A stretch of DNA of 64,000 nucleotides from positions 372,001 to 436,000 of the forward strand of contig CBDCZF010000035.1 in NCBI GenBank assembly GCA_965224225.1, written 5' to 3'. A program made the position numbers and the translations under genes. Within the stretch, counting starts at the first letter, position 1. Each line of letters starts with the position of its first letter. This DNA is from CAJQQK01 sp965224225. Its GTDB lineage: Bacteria; Pseudomonadota; Alphaproteobacteria; Rhizobiales; Hyphomicrobiaceae. Positions 44,995 through 53,290 of this stretch are shown here, in pieces. The notes beneath the pieces are model-generated. The model was not told where the DNA came from and did no database searches. It was given only the letters and a program-made list of their open reading frames with translations.

Positions 44995-45140
44995 GCTAGA
45001 GCAATATCCGACCGGACGGAATCGGGTGTGAACATTTCGATGCCGTCCGGTCGGAAATTGCTCTTGAAATGAAACAGATAGCTTTATCCACGCGGAACAG
45101 AACCGCTACGCGGTTCCATCCGATCGGACGATGCTCTAGC
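44995..45140. repeat. 146-bp palindromic intergenic repeat element
   Basis: Bounded by perfect 8-bp inverted ends GCTAGAGC (44995-45002) and GCTCTAGC (45133-45140), extending with mismatches to about 21 bp. Inside, an imperfect 26-bp inverted repeat (about 44999-45024 versus 45038-45063, two mismatches) contains CCGACCGGACGG, and GAACCGC-TAC-GCGGTTC forms another hairpin. This layout is typical of dispersed MITE-like or REP/BIME-like elements of alphaproteobacteria. Only this copy was noticed in the window. It ends nine bases before the HD-gene start. Confidence 0.75.
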
Positions 45141-45148
45141 AAGCTGCC

Positions 45149-45793
45149 ATGGCAAGCGTAACGCAACTTGGTTCTTGGAAGGGCCTCCTCGATCGGCTCG
45201 GGCTTGCTCAGGACGATGCAACGTTTGACGCCCTGGTTGCCGCCTACAGTGGTCCGGACCGGGCCTATCACTCGCTCGACCACATTACCCACTGCCTTGA
45301 AGAACTCGAATCCACCCATCTGCCCGCCGGTCGCTCGGACCCGATCGCATTGGCAATCTGGTTTCATGATGCCGTTTATGACTGGCGGTCGTCGACAAAC
45401 GAAGCGGACAGCGCTGGCTGGGCTGACACGTTTCTCGGCACTGTCGGAGCGAAATCCGAGCTTGCCGCCTCCGTCCGTGAACTCATCATGGCGACTTGCC
45501 ATCACTTCGATGCAGAGCTGCTCGGCGATCAATCGCTGATCGCGGATATCGACTTGTCCATTCTGGGCGACGCGCCGGACCGCTTCGAAAAATACGAGGT
45601 CGGCATCCGCTTTGAGTATCGGGCAGTACCAGAACCGATTTACAGAACAAAGCGGGCTGAAGTTCTGCGCAGCTTTCTGCAGCGACCGCGGATCTTTGCA
45701 ACCGACGCCTTCCATTCCGCATATGAATCTCGGGCCCGGGAAAACCTGGCAAAGGCAATCGACCGGCTGACGACCGACGAAACTACACGATAA
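45149..45793 (+). CDS. HD-superfamily metal-dependent hydrolase
   Basis: Predicted phosphohydrolase of 214 residues of the COG4339-like group. Metal-site elements are AYHSLDHITHCLEELE, the HD motif in AIWFHDAVYD, ATCHHFD and the later IADIDLSILG. It is cytosolic; the substrate is unknown. The repeat element ends nine bases before its ATG, so the element may supply leader or promoter sequence. Its 3' end overlaps the convergent MBL gene by 11 bases. Confidence 0.8.
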   Translation: MASVTQLGSWKGLLDRLGLAQDDATFDALVAAYSGPDRAYHSLDHITHCLEELESTHLPAGRSDPIALAIWFHDAVYDWRSSTNEADSAGWADTFLGTVGAKSELAASVRELIMATCHHFDAELLGDQSLIADIDLSILGDAPDRFEKYEVGIRFEYRAVPEPIYRTKRAEVLRSFLQRPRIFATDAFHSAYESRARENLAKAIDRLTTDETTR

Positions 45794-46442
45794 ACGGATT
45801 GCCGCGACGTTCGTCGCCGATCGTGCTGGGTGGGCCGTGCCCGCAGATGAAGGCGAGGTCATCGCCAAGCGGCAGCAGCTTTGTCTTGATCGCCGCGATC
45901 AGGGCGTTGTGATCACCATAGGGAAAATCCGTGCGCCCGATCGAGCCGCGAAACAGCACGTCTCCGACAAAGGCGAACCTGTGCTCCTCGTTGACATAGA
46001 CCAGCGAGCCAGGTGAGTGGCCGGGGCAATGCAGAACGCTGAAGGTGAGACCGGCGAATTCGAGCGTTTCACCTTCCTCGATCCAGCGATCCGGCGTCAC
46101 GTTGCGCCCGCCCGGGATTTGGAATTTTTCGGCTGTCCCAACGAGATCGTCGAGCAGGAACTTGTCGGCGATGTGCGGACCCTCAATCTTCACGCCGGTG
46201 CGCTCGCGCAGTTCATCGGCACCGCCGGCGTGATCGAAATGACCATGCGTCAGCACGATCTTCTCAATCTCCATGCCAATCTCGCCAACCGCTCCCAGGA
46301 TCACGTCGACATCGCCGCCCGGGTCAACAACAGCACCCTTCATCGTCTCGTCATGCCACATCAGCGAGCAGTTCTGCTGCAACGGCGTCACCGGTACCAC
46401 CGAGACGCGGAATTTCGGCTCTTCGTGAAATCGATTGGACAT
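45783..46442 (-). CDS. Metallo-beta-lactamase-fold hydrolase (GloB-like)
   Basis: Binuclear metal hydrolase of 219 residues. The hallmark THGHFDHAGG (HxHxDH) is followed by LHCPGHSPGSLVYV (third metal site), FVGDVLFRGSIGRTDFP (bridging Asp) and a C-terminal ICGHGPPSTIGDER. This pattern is that of glyoxalase II-related YcbL-type proteins. The ATG at 46442 follows CGGGA; the frame is open further upstream without support. It is likely cytosolic. It lies downstream of ctrA with a terminator between. Confidence 0.9.
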   Translation of the reverse strand: MSNRFHEEPKFRVSVVPVTPLQQNCSLMWHDETMKGAVVDPGGDVDVILGAVGEIGMEIEKIVLTHGHFDHAGGADELRERTGVKIEGPHIADKFLLDDLVGTAEKFQIPGGRNVTPDRWIEEGETLEFAGLTFSVLHCPGHSPGSLVYVNEEHRFAFVGDVLFRGSIGRTDFPYGDHNALIAAIKTKLLPLGDDLAFICGHGPPSTIGDERRGNPFIV

Positions 46443-46518
46443 GGTCGTATTCCCGTTCAGTTTTGCCGGTGATGGCCGATTTGACGTCCGGCCTACCATG
46501 CCCTTCTTCGCCCGGACA

Positions 46519-46551
46519 CAAAAAAGGCAGGCAACCCGATGGCTCCTGCCT
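46519..46551 (-). terminator. Rho-independent terminator of ctrA
   Basis: On the minus strand AGGCAGG, a 13-base loop and CCTGCCT are followed by a run of T (plus-strand A-run at 46520-46525). It lies 47 bases after the ctrA stop. Confidence 0.85.
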
Positions 46552-46597
46552 CGATGCAAAGTGGTGCAGCCTGCAGCGACGTGGCCCGCCGATTGGC

Positions 46598-47296
46598 TCA
46601 GGCAGCCGCCGTGCCCTCGTCGACCGGATCGCGCAGCACGTAGCCGCGGCCCCATACGGTCTCGATATAATGCTGGCCGCCGGTCGCTGCCTGCAATTTC
46701 TTGCGCAGCTTGCAGATGAAGACGTCAATAATCTTCAGTTCCGGCTCGTCCATGCCACCGTAGAGGTGGTTGAGGAACATTTCCTTGGTGAGCGTCGTGC
46801 CCTTGCGCAGCGAGAGCAGCTCGAGCATCTGGTATTCCTTGCCGGTCAGATGTACGCGCTGGCCATGGACCTCGACCGTTTTGGTATCGAGATTTACCTT
46901 GAGCTCACCGGTTTCGATGACGGACTGTGCGTGGCCCTTCGAACGGCGGATGATTGCGTGAATGCGGGCAACGAGTTCGTCCTTGTGGAACGGTTTCGTC
47001 ATGTAGTCGTCGGCTCCGAATCCCAGCCCACGAACCTTGTCCTCAATCCCCGCAAGACCGGACAGGATCAAAATGGGCGTCGACACTTTACTTACACGAA
47101 GCGTCTTCAAGACCTCATAGCCGCTCATGTCGGGCAAGTTCAGGTCAAGAAGAATTATGTCGTAATCATAGAGCTTGCCAAGGTCAACGCCTTCTTCACC
47201 CAGATCGGTCGTGTACGCGTTGAAACCTTCTGACTGCAGCATGAGCTCAATGCTTTGAGCTGTTGCGCTGTCATCTTCGATCAAGAGGACCCTCAT
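46598..47296 (-). CDS. ctrA: Cell-cycle response regulator CtrA
   Basis: OmpR-type response regulator of 232 residues controlling the alphaproteobacterial cell cycle, flagellum and division genes. The receiver has D8/D9 and the phosphoacceptor D51 in ILLDLNLPD; the winged-helix DNA-binding domain contains VHLTGKEYQMLELLSLRKGT and KIIDVFICKLRKKL. The C-terminal two alanines resemble the Ala-Ala degradation signal of Caulobacter CtrA. The upstream region has GANTC methylation sites (47564-47568, 47634-47638) and a TTAA half-site at 47402, which could support CcrM and CtrA control. Confidence 0.97.
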   Translation of the reverse strand: MRVLLIEDDSATAQSIELMLQSEGFNAYTTDLGEEGVDLGKLYDYDIILLDLNLPDMSGYEVLKTLRVSKVSTPILILSGLAGIEDKVRGLGFGADDYMTKPFHKDELVARIHAIIRRSKGHAQSVIETGELKVNLDTKTVEVHGQRVHLTGKEYQMLELLSLRKGTTLTKEMFLNHLYGGMDEPELKIIDVFICKLRKKLQAATGGQHYIETVWGRGYVLRDPVDEGTAAA

Positions 47297-47841
47297 GCTA
47301 TTCCTCGTTCTTCGGCCGATTGCCGGCCCGCTTGCCTCGGTGCTCGCACCAGCTTGGGCGCCTGGTGATTAGCGATCTTTTAGCAATCTAAGGACCAAAG
47401 ATTAACAAACCCTAATTTTGGCTTACGCCCGAGACCAAAACCGGGCAGACGTTTTGAATGAGGAAAGCATGTGTGGTTGGCAACCTTCCTCCGACAGAGA
47501 CAACACATCACCAAACGCAGCGGCTTGCGCCGTGCGCTGATCAACGCTTCGAATGTTACGATTGACTCGCATCCGGTGTTCGCCACGCCGAACAAGCGCA
47601 GCCACCGGCACCCCGAGCCCAAGACCCCATCCCGAATCGAAACTAACAGAATTCGCAAACCGGCCAAAGCACAACTGCAGCCGGAATGCCGTCCACACAA
47701 TTGCCCGACTAGTTACAAATACTACTTGTGACTTTACGGCAACTTTACGCCGCTGTGAGAGGCTAAGGTTAATCCGGAAAACCGGCGGTTGAGCCAGATA
47801 TGAGCCAAATGTGCCAATGGCTTGCCAGTAAAGCATGTTTT

Positions 47842-47863
47842 GTACAAAATGGTGCGTACAAAA
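47842..47863 (+). repeat. Direct repeat upstream of fliJ promoter
   Basis: GTACAAAA occurs at 47842-47849 and 47856-47863, 14 bases apart (close to one and a half helical turns), 15 bases before the candidate sigma-54 element. It may be an activator-binding site. Confidence 0.4.
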
Positions 47864-47877
47864 CGAGTTCGATTGTC

Positions 47878-47893
47878 TGGCATGAAACTTGAA
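47878..47893 (+). promoter_or_regulatory. Candidate sigma-54 promoter of fliJ
   Basis: TGGCATGAAACTTGAA matches TGGCAC-N5-TTGCW with correct spacing; the -24 GG is intact, the -12 reads TTGA instead of TTGC. It ends 41 bases before the fliJ start. Sigma-54 control is usual for later flagellar genes in Caulobacter-like bacteria. Confidence 0.5.
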
Positions 47894-47934
47894 CCCTGCC
47901 AGGCATACGTTCGAAGTTGTCAGGGGTATCGAAC

Positions 47935-48312
47935 ATGAAGGCTCGGGAGTCGGTGCTTCGGTTGAAGCGCTTCGAGGTGGACGAAAAGTGCCGCAAGGTT
48001 GATGAGCTCGAACAAATGATTCAGGAGTTCGAGCAGATGGCCTACGATCTGGAGCGTCAGGTCCAGGCCGAGGAAGAGCGCACCGGCGTCAAGGACACCA
48101 ATCACTTTGCCTATTCGACATTTGCGCGAAGCGCTGAACAGCGTCGCCAAAACCTGCTCGCCTCGGTGACCGAGTTGCAGGGAAAATTAGACTTGGCCGT
48201 TGCCGAACGCGACGATGCCGTGGCGGAACTGGATGAGGCCACAGCCGTTCACGATCGCGATGAAGGCCGCGGCCAGCACGGCGGACGGTCCGCCCAGGCG
48301 CCCGTCAATTAA
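47935..48312 (+). CDS. fliJ: FliJ-like flagellar export chaperone
   Basis: Coiled-coil protein of 125 residues, the usual FliJ length, which stimulates the FliI ATPase of the flagellar export apparatus. It opens MKARESVLRLKRFEVDEK, continues with VDELEQMIQEFEQMAYDLER and contains TNHFAYSTFARSAEQRRQNL, the pattern of alphaproteobacterial FliJ next to ctrA. The ATG at 47935 follows AGGGG. fliI, normally adjacent, is not in the window. It is divergent from ctrA. Confidence 0.8.
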   Translation: MKARESVLRLKRFEVDEKCRKVDELEQMIQEFEQMAYDLERQVQAEEERTGVKDTNHFAYSTFARSAEQRRQNLLASVTELQGKLDLAVAERDDAVAELDEATAVHDRDEGRGQHGGRSAQAPVN

Positions 48313-48582
48313 GTCACCTCCCTCCGGCAGGGCTGCGAACCGGGCCTGATTTGGTCAGGTCCGGCTGCGCTTGCGGCCTGTGCTGCAATTCGCGGCCCTG
48401 GCCGTATTATCCCTCAAGACGCTTCAATCACGCGCTCGAGCGAACGCTCGCCGCTTGCCAAGCGCGTCAATTGTGGTCAGTTAACAGCCTGCGCCATGCC
48501 TGCGCCCCATTTCGCGCGGCCCGGTGTCCCGGATGTAGGCAGTAAGTTGACTGACGACCGAGTGACTCAACACGTTACAGCG

Positions 48583-49119
48583 ATGACCCTCCTGCGCGCC
48601 GCGTTCACTCGTGGCGCTTTGCGATGGGTATGGCTGTCAGGAATAGCGCTTGTCGCCGCCGGCTGCGGCCAGAGTTTGCCCGCGATACCAAGCCCCTCAC
48701 TGCTCTCGTCGGCCAACCAAACGACCATGGCCGAGCCGCCGAGGGTAATCTACGAGCGCGTGGCAAGGCGCGCGGCGCGCTGCTGGTTTGGACCGTTCGG
48801 CAGCCTGCACAGGCGCTACATGATGCATGCAGACGTGCCACCGCCCTCATCCAAAGCACCGGTAACGATGACCGTGCACCGCCGACTGGCGAGCCGCAAG
48901 CGACCCTGGGGGCCGGCACTCCTGCGCGTCGAGTTCATCGGAAAATCAAGCACGACGCTCGTCTACAAAAACGTCGGAATGACACTCGATCACTACAACC
49001 GCATGACGGAGGGCCTGGCACGCTGGGCCAACGGCCGCACCGACTGTCCATCGCTCGACAAACCGGTAAAGGATCTGCCGCTGCCGGTTCGGCGGCCAAA
49101 GAGAAAAGCGCGACGCTGA
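48583..49119 (+). CDS. Putative lipoprotein of unknown function
   Basis: A 178-residue protein with a lipoprotein signal (VWLSGIALVAAGC, lipobox AAGC). The mature part is basic and beta-rich, with RAARCWFGPFGSLHRRYMMH, LLRVEFIGKSSTTLVYKNVG and a highly basic end (RRPKRKARR). The ATG at 48583 is chosen from the signal peptide position; the upstream frame is open. No family is recognised. An overlapping open frame in another phase was rejected because it lacks the signal peptide and consists of basic low-complexity sequence. Confidence 0.6.
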   Translation: MTLLRAAFTRGALRWVWLSGIALVAAGCGQSLPAIPSPSLLSSANQTTMAEPPRVIYERVARRAARCWFGPFGSLHRRYMMHADVPPPSSKAPVTMTVHRRLASRKRPWGPALLRVEFIGKSSTTLVYKNVGMTLDHYNRMTEGLARWANGRTDCPSLDKPVKDLPLPVRRPKRKARR

Positions 49120-49141
49120 ACGTTTCATAGCGTTCAGCTCT

Positions 49142-49150
49142 ATTCGGCAA
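49142..49150. repeat. Target-site duplication, left copy
   Basis: ATTCGGCAA directly flanks the left end of the IS256-family element; an identical copy is at 50544-50552. Nine bases is the normal duplication size for this family. Confidence 0.92.
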
Positions 49151-50543
49151 GAGCTATGACCGAATTTGGGTGACAGAATCTGAGAGAGGCGGCGTATCGT
49201 GGCGGTTATCGAGACCAGCCATGAACTCCAAAGGAGCGATACGCCTATGTCGAACACTACAGTCATCCCGCTGCGCCAGCCAGATGCAATCGATGATCCT
49301 CTGACTGAGGTGCTGCGTGCCGGGGCCCGCGAGCTGCTGGCCAAGGCCGTCGAGGCCGAGGTCGAGGAGTTTCTCGCCGCCCACGCCGGCCTGCGGACTG
49401 CCGACGGCCACCGGCGCGTCGTGCGCCATGGTCACGGCCCTGAGCGTCAGGTGCAAACCGGCATCGGTCCGGTTGCAGTTCGCCGCGCCAAAGTTCGTGA
49501 CCGCGGTGGCGACGAGACGGCTGGTGAACGCATTCGCTTCAGTTCGGCGATCCTGCCGAAGTGGGCGCGGCGTAGCGCATCTCTGGATGCCTTGTTGCCG
49601 GTCCTGTATTTGCGCGGCGTCTCGACCGGAGATTTTCAAGAGGCGTTGTCAGCACTACTCGGTCAAGAGGCACCGAACCTGTCACCGCCTGTCATCGCCC
49701 GGCTCAAGGCCGATTGGAAAGCTGATCTGACGCGCTGGCAGAGCCGCGATCTGTCGGCGCGCCGCTACGTCTACATTTGGGCGGACGGCATCCACATTCA
49801 GGCCCGCATGGAAGAGGACGCGCAATGCATTCTCGTGATCATAGGCGCGACACCGGAAGGCAAAAAGGAGCTGGTCGGTTTTCAGATCGGCTATCGCGAG
49901 AGCACGCAAAGCTGGCGCGAACTGCTTGTCGATTTGCAGGCGCGCGGGCTGACCATTACCCCGAAACTGGCAACCGGCGACGGCGCATTGGGGTTCTGGA
50001 GAGCACTGGATGAAGTGTTCCCCGGCACCCGGCATCAGCGTTGCTGGGTGCACAAGATCGCAAACGTGCTCAACAAGTTGCCAAAGTCGGTCCAGAAGCA
50101 CGCGAAGGCTGATCTCGTGGAGATCTGGAACGCTCCGGACCGAGCCAGCGCGGAGACGGCCGTTGGCGTATTTGCCGAGAAATACCAGGCGAAGTATCAG
50201 CCGGCGGTGACCTGCCTGACGAAAGACCGTGATGCCCTGCTCGCTTTCTTCGACTTTCCCGCCGAGCACTGGCAGCACCTGCGCACGACCAACCCGATCG
50301 AAAGCGTGTTTGCGACCGTGCGGCACCGAACCGTGCGCACCAAAGGCAGCCTCAGCCACGGCACCGCACTCGTGATGGTTTTCAAACTGGTGATGGCGGC
50401 GAGCAGGACGTGGCGCCGATTGAAAGGCAGAAACCACTTGCCCAAGATCATCGAGGGCGTCAAATTCACTGACGGTGTCGAAGCAACCGAGCCGACACGA
50501 AATGCCGCCTGATCAGACCATCACCCAAGTTGGGTCATAGCTC
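49151..50543 (+). mobile_element. Complete IS256-family insertion sequence
   Basis: A 1393-bp element with imperfect 26-bp terminal inverted repeats (49151-49176 and 50518-50543, 22 matches, outer GAGCTATGACC exact), one full-length transposase gene and a perfect 9-bp target duplication. The identical duplication and intact gene indicate a recent, possibly active insertion. It sits between the lipoprotein and sciP genes. The flanks just outside (AGCGTTCA at 49129-49136, TGAACGCT at 50564-50571) are complementary, so the target was the loop of a former hairpin. Confidence 0.95.
49247..50512 (+). CDS. IS256-family transposase
   Basis: DDE transposase of 421 residues. Family features are VEAEVEEFLAAHAGLRTADG, GPVAVRRAKVRDRGG, the first aspartate region YVYIWADGIHIQAR, the second LATGDGALGFWRALDE, the C-H region PGTRHQRCWVHKIANVL and the glutamate region RTTNPIESVFATVRHRT. 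The ATG at 49247 has AAGGAG ten bases upstream; the open frame begins slightly earlier. No frameshift is seen, so the element is probably functional. Confidence 0.95.
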   Translation: MSNTTVIPLRQPDAIDDPLTEVLRAGARELLAKAVEAEVEEFLAAHAGLRTADGHRRVVRHGHGPERQVQTGIGPVAVRRAKVRDRGGDETAGERIRFSSAILPKWARRSASLDALLPVLYLRGVSTGDFQEALSALLGQEAPNLSPPVIARLKADWKADLTRWQSRDLSARRYVYIWADGIHIQARMEEDAQCILVIIGATPEGKKELVGFQIGYRESTQSWRELLVDLQARGLTITPKLATGDGALGFWRALDEVFPGTRHQRCWVHKIANVLNKLPKSVQKHAKADLVEIWNAPDRASAETAVGVFAEKYQAKYQPAVTCLTKDRDALLAFFDFPAEHWQHLRTTNPIESVFATVRHRTVRTKGSLSHGTALVMVFKLVMAASRTWRRLKGRNHLPKIIEGVKFTDGVEATEPTRNAA

Positions 50544-50552
50544 ATTCGGCAA
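50544..50552. repeat. Target-site duplication, right copy
   Basis: ATTCGGCAA, identical to 49142-49150, directly follows the right inverted repeat of the insertion sequence. Confidence 0.92.
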
Positions 50553-50620
50553 CTTACTAAAATTGAACGCTTTTCGAGGCAATTTGTGCCAATCCAGGAT
50601 TGCGACCCTGGACGCGGCGC

Positions 50621-50902
50621 CTAGTTGTTGCGGTAGTCTTGAATGCGCGTTGCCCTGAGCCCAGGCAAACCGTGCCGGTCGATCGAACGCTGCCAGCTCA
50701 AGAACTCGTCAACGGTCAGCTTGTATCGCTCGCAGGCTTCATCGAGGCTGAGCAAACCACCACGAACGGCAGCAACGACCTCGGCCTTGCGGCGGATCAC
50801 CCAGCGTTTGGTATCCTTCGGCGGCAGGTCGGCAATGGTTAAAGGACTGCCATCCGGTCCGATAACGTAACGCACCCGATTTCTGTACTGTTGTTCGGCC
50901 AT
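50621..50902 (-). CDS. sciP: CtrA inhibitor SciP (DUF1153)
   Basis: Small helix-turn-helix protein of 93 residues that in Caulobacter binds CtrA and blocks its recruitment of RNA polymerase in swarmer cells. The family core is fully kept: VRYVIGPDGSPLTIADLPP, TKRWVIRRKAEVVAAVRGGL and LSLDEACERYKLTVDEFLSW. The ATG at 50902 is preferred (GGAAGAG 11 bases upstream); a GTG three codons earlier is possible. It is divergent from mnmA, a neighbourhood common in alphaproteobacteria. The IS element lies just past its 3' end and may affect its transcript. Confidence 0.95.
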   Translation of the reverse strand: MAEQQYRNRVRYVIGPDGSPLTIADLPPKDTKRWVIRRKAEVVAAVRGGLLSLDEACERYKLTVDEFLSWQRSIDRHGLPGLRATRIQDYRNN

Positions 50903-51319
50903 CGTACTCACAACTCTTCCCAGTCCACTGTCGTAACATAAGCTAGACGCACTAAAATTCGTCTAAACAGGAGGGTAAACACAATCCGTGCCAACGGCTC
51001 GATCCGTGACGTCCGACAGCCCTGAATTCATCTCCCATTAGTTAACACGCCCACGCAATTGATGCTGAGCGGACGCCCATTAACCAAAGCGTCACCGTGT
51101 GACCCAAGACGCTACACAGCCTCAGCGCGCATTTGCAACTGGTTCAGCAATCATTATTTTTTGGGGTGGCAATGAGGTAACTGCGCTTCGGTTGGATTCT
51201 TTACATTGAGCTTTTCGATCGGTCCGAACGGCCATTGATTCTGCTTGGAGCGTTGAATTACCTGCCTGCCGGCCCTATTTAGGGCGCTTCTCATTTGCAG
51301 CAAATACCGATCTGATCTG
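50903..51319. other. Divergent sciP-mnmA intergenic region
   Basis: No gene is seen in 417 bases. Two TTAAC half-sites of the CtrA type (GTTAACAC near 51040 and ATTAACCA near 51079) and a looser TAAAC-N7-TAAAC pattern near 50963-50979 are present, but no perfect CtrA box. It should contain both promoters. Confidence 0.45.
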
Positions 51320-52495
51320 ATGTCCCAGGCCCGACCAGAGAGTGTCCCAGACACGGCCGTGGACCCGCGAGAACCGCTCGCCGGGCAACGGCGGCGGATT
51401 GTGGTCGCCATGTCTGGCGGCGTCGACTCGTCCGTCGTGGCCGGCCTCCTCAAGCGCCAGGGCCACGACGTCATCGGCATCACGCTGCAGCTTTATGATC
51501 ACGGCGCGGCGACGGGGCGGAGCAAAACCTGCTGTGCCGGACAGGACATTCACGATGCGCGCCGGGTCGCCGAAACGCTCGACATCCCGCACTACGTACT
51601 CGACTACGAGGCACGCTTCAGGGAACGCGTGATCGATGCCTTTGCCGACGGCTATGCCATCGGCGAAACACCTATCCCGTGCGTCGCCTGCAACCAGAGC
51701 ATTAAGTTCCTCGATCTGCTTGACACCGTCGATGAACTGGGCGCCGACGGCCTGGCGACGGGACACTACGTCGAGCGGCGCGATGGCCCTGCCGGCGCCA
51801 TGCTCTACCGTGGTGCCGATCCAGCCCGCGATCAGAGTTATTTCCTGTTTGCCACAACCAAAGCGCAACTTGCCAAGCTCTGGTTTCCGCTGGGGGCCGA
51901 GTTCAAACCCGATGTTCGCGGGCTCGCAGAGGAGATGGGCCTGCCGGTTGCCCAAAAATCGGACAGCCAGGACATCTGTTTCGTGCCAACCGGCGGCTAT
52001 GCCCGGATTGTCGAGAAACTGCGGCCCGAGGCTGCCCGGCCGGGCGTCATCGAGCATGTCGACGGGCGCGTCCTCGGCGAACACCAAGGCATCATCCATT
52101 ATACCGTCGGCCAGCGCCGCGGCCTCGGCATCGCTGAGCGCGAGCCGCTGTTCGTCGTATCACTTGATGCCGGGCAAGCCCGCGTCATCGTCGGCCCGCG
52201 CGAAGCCCTGCTGACCACCCGGCTCGATCTGCGCGACGTCAACTGGTTGGGCGATGAATTGGCGGAAGACCTGGCGGACAGCTCACGGGAGTTGTACGTG
52301 CGTGTGCGTTCCTCGCAGCCACCGCAGGCAGCCCGGCTCGACTGGAACGAAGCCGGCAACGTGTCGGTGCATCTCCTTGCCGGCGAACACGGCGTCGCCA
52401 AAGGTCAGGCCTGCGTGTTCTACGAACACGGTGAGGCAAGCGCGCGTGTGCTCGGCGGCGGCTGGATCAGGGATACGGAGCGGCGGCAAGACTAG
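51320..52495 (+). CDS. mnmA: tRNA-specific 2-thiouridylase MnmA
   Basis: Introduces 2-thiolation at U34 of Lys, Glu and Gln tRNAs with ATP. It has 391 residues. PP-loop SGGVDSS (32-38), catalytic C121 in the CVACN motif and the partner C220 in DSQDICFVPTGG are present. The C-terminal beta-barrel (about 270-380) is complete. The ATG at 51320 lacks an obvious ribosome site. It is convergent with the HEAT-like gene. Confidence 0.96.
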   Translation: MSQARPESVPDTAVDPREPLAGQRRRIVVAMSGGVDSSVVAGLLKRQGHDVIGITLQLYDHGAATGRSKTCCAGQDIHDARRVAETLDIPHYVLDYEARFRERVIDAFADGYAIGETPIPCVACNQSIKFLDLLDTVDELGADGLATGHYVERRDGPAGAMLYRGADPARDQSYFLFATTKAQLAKLWFPLGAEFKPDVRGLAEEMGLPVAQKSDSQDICFVPTGGYARIVEKLRPEAARPGVIEHVDGRVLGEHQGIIHYTVGQRRGLGIAEREPLFVVSLDAGQARVIVGPREALLTTRLDLRDVNWLGDELAEDLADSSRELYVRVRSSQPPQAARLDWNEAGNVSVHLLAGEHGVAKGQACVFYEHGEASARVLGGGWIRDTERRQD

Positions 52496-52554
52496 CTGTC
52501 AATTGTTGCCGATGGGCTTTTGCCGATTGATCCTGCTGAGACATCAGGCACTAT

Positions 52555-53154
52555 CTAACCAGTCAGCTCCAGCTGACGCTGTTCGTCGACCAGGGCGGCG
52601 ACCACTTCATTTGAGAACTCGCTACTTGAGAGCGATTGCACGGTAAGGATCGAGGCATGCCCGTCTCGGTCGCGACAGCAAATTGTTATGTCATACGCGT
52701 CTTGCTCAGGGTCGAATTCAACAAGGAACTCGTGCTCCAGCAGCGGGATGTATGTTTCGAGTGTGCTTACCAACCCGGGATGTTTTTCCTGATCTCGCAA
52801 TAACCGCAGCGCCGTTAGTGATCGACTCCAACCATACACAAAATGCAACTCGACGCCTGCCTCTCGCACCTTGACGCTGCGGTCGCCGAGAGCTCTTGCG
52901 GCAACTTCTTGCACGAATGAGTTTGGAAAATCGTGGTCTTCTTCGTTCGCTAGAAAACCGATGGCACGAGACCGCACATGCGCGGACTTGTGGCCGCACA
53001 ACGTCAGCCAGGCAGTTTGGACTTTTCCGTTTTGTCCTTGAGCGCCAAGCGCAAAAAAAGACCAGATTGCAACGGATATTTCTCTTTCTTCGGCTGACTT
53101 CAGAAATTGAGCCAACTCTTGATCAGAAATCTCCCCAACATCAATTACCGGCAT
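52555..53154 (-). CDS. HEAT-like cytosolic protein, unknown
   Basis: Not assigned. It has 199 residues: an N-terminal helical region (LAQFLKSAEEREISVAIWSF, HVRSRAIGFLANEEDHDFP, ALGDRSVKVREAGVELHF) resembles two or three HEAT-type repeats; the C-terminal part (EHEFLVEFDPEQDAYDITIC) is beta-rich. GGGGAG lies four bases before ATG 53154, so the upstream part of the open frame is not coding. A stand-alone adaptor or immunity-like protein is possible, without evidence. Confidence 0.65.
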   Translation of the reverse strand: MPVIDVGEISDQELAQFLKSAEEREISVAIWSFFALGAQGQNGKVQTAWLTLCGHKSAHVRSRAIGFLANEEDHDFPNSFVQEVAARALGDRSVKVREAGVELHFVYGWSRSLTALRLLRDQEKHPGLVSTLETYIPLLEHEFLVEFDPEQDAYDITICCRDRDGHASILTVQSLSSSEFSNEVVAALVDEQRQLELTG

Positions 53155-53290
53155 TGCACTCCCCGAGAATGAACAAGAGCAGCAGCGCTTACCACAAGGC
53201 GGCCAATGTCTGCCAATGGCCCGGGCCCGGAAACCTTCAGATTGACCACTACCAGTCCGCCACCGACGCCACAGCACCCGTACCCGAGAG

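Larger units (their letters stand above)
47297..47934. other. Divergent ctrA-fliJ control region
   Basis: No gene is seen in 638 bases. The region contains an imperfect CtrA-like site (TTAACAAACCCTAA at 47402-47415), two GANTC sites (47564-47568, 47634-47638), a direct repeat and a candidate sigma-54 promoter near fliJ. Its unusual length and AT-rich segments suggest several promoters. Confidence 0.5.

Noticed and set aside
44996..45868. Minus-strand open frame across the repeat element and HD gene
   Set aside because: It reads through the palindromic element and against a well-supported gene.
48624..49130. Alternative frame overlapping the lipoprotein gene
   Set aside because: It lacks the signal peptide and lipobox and is basic low-complexity sequence.
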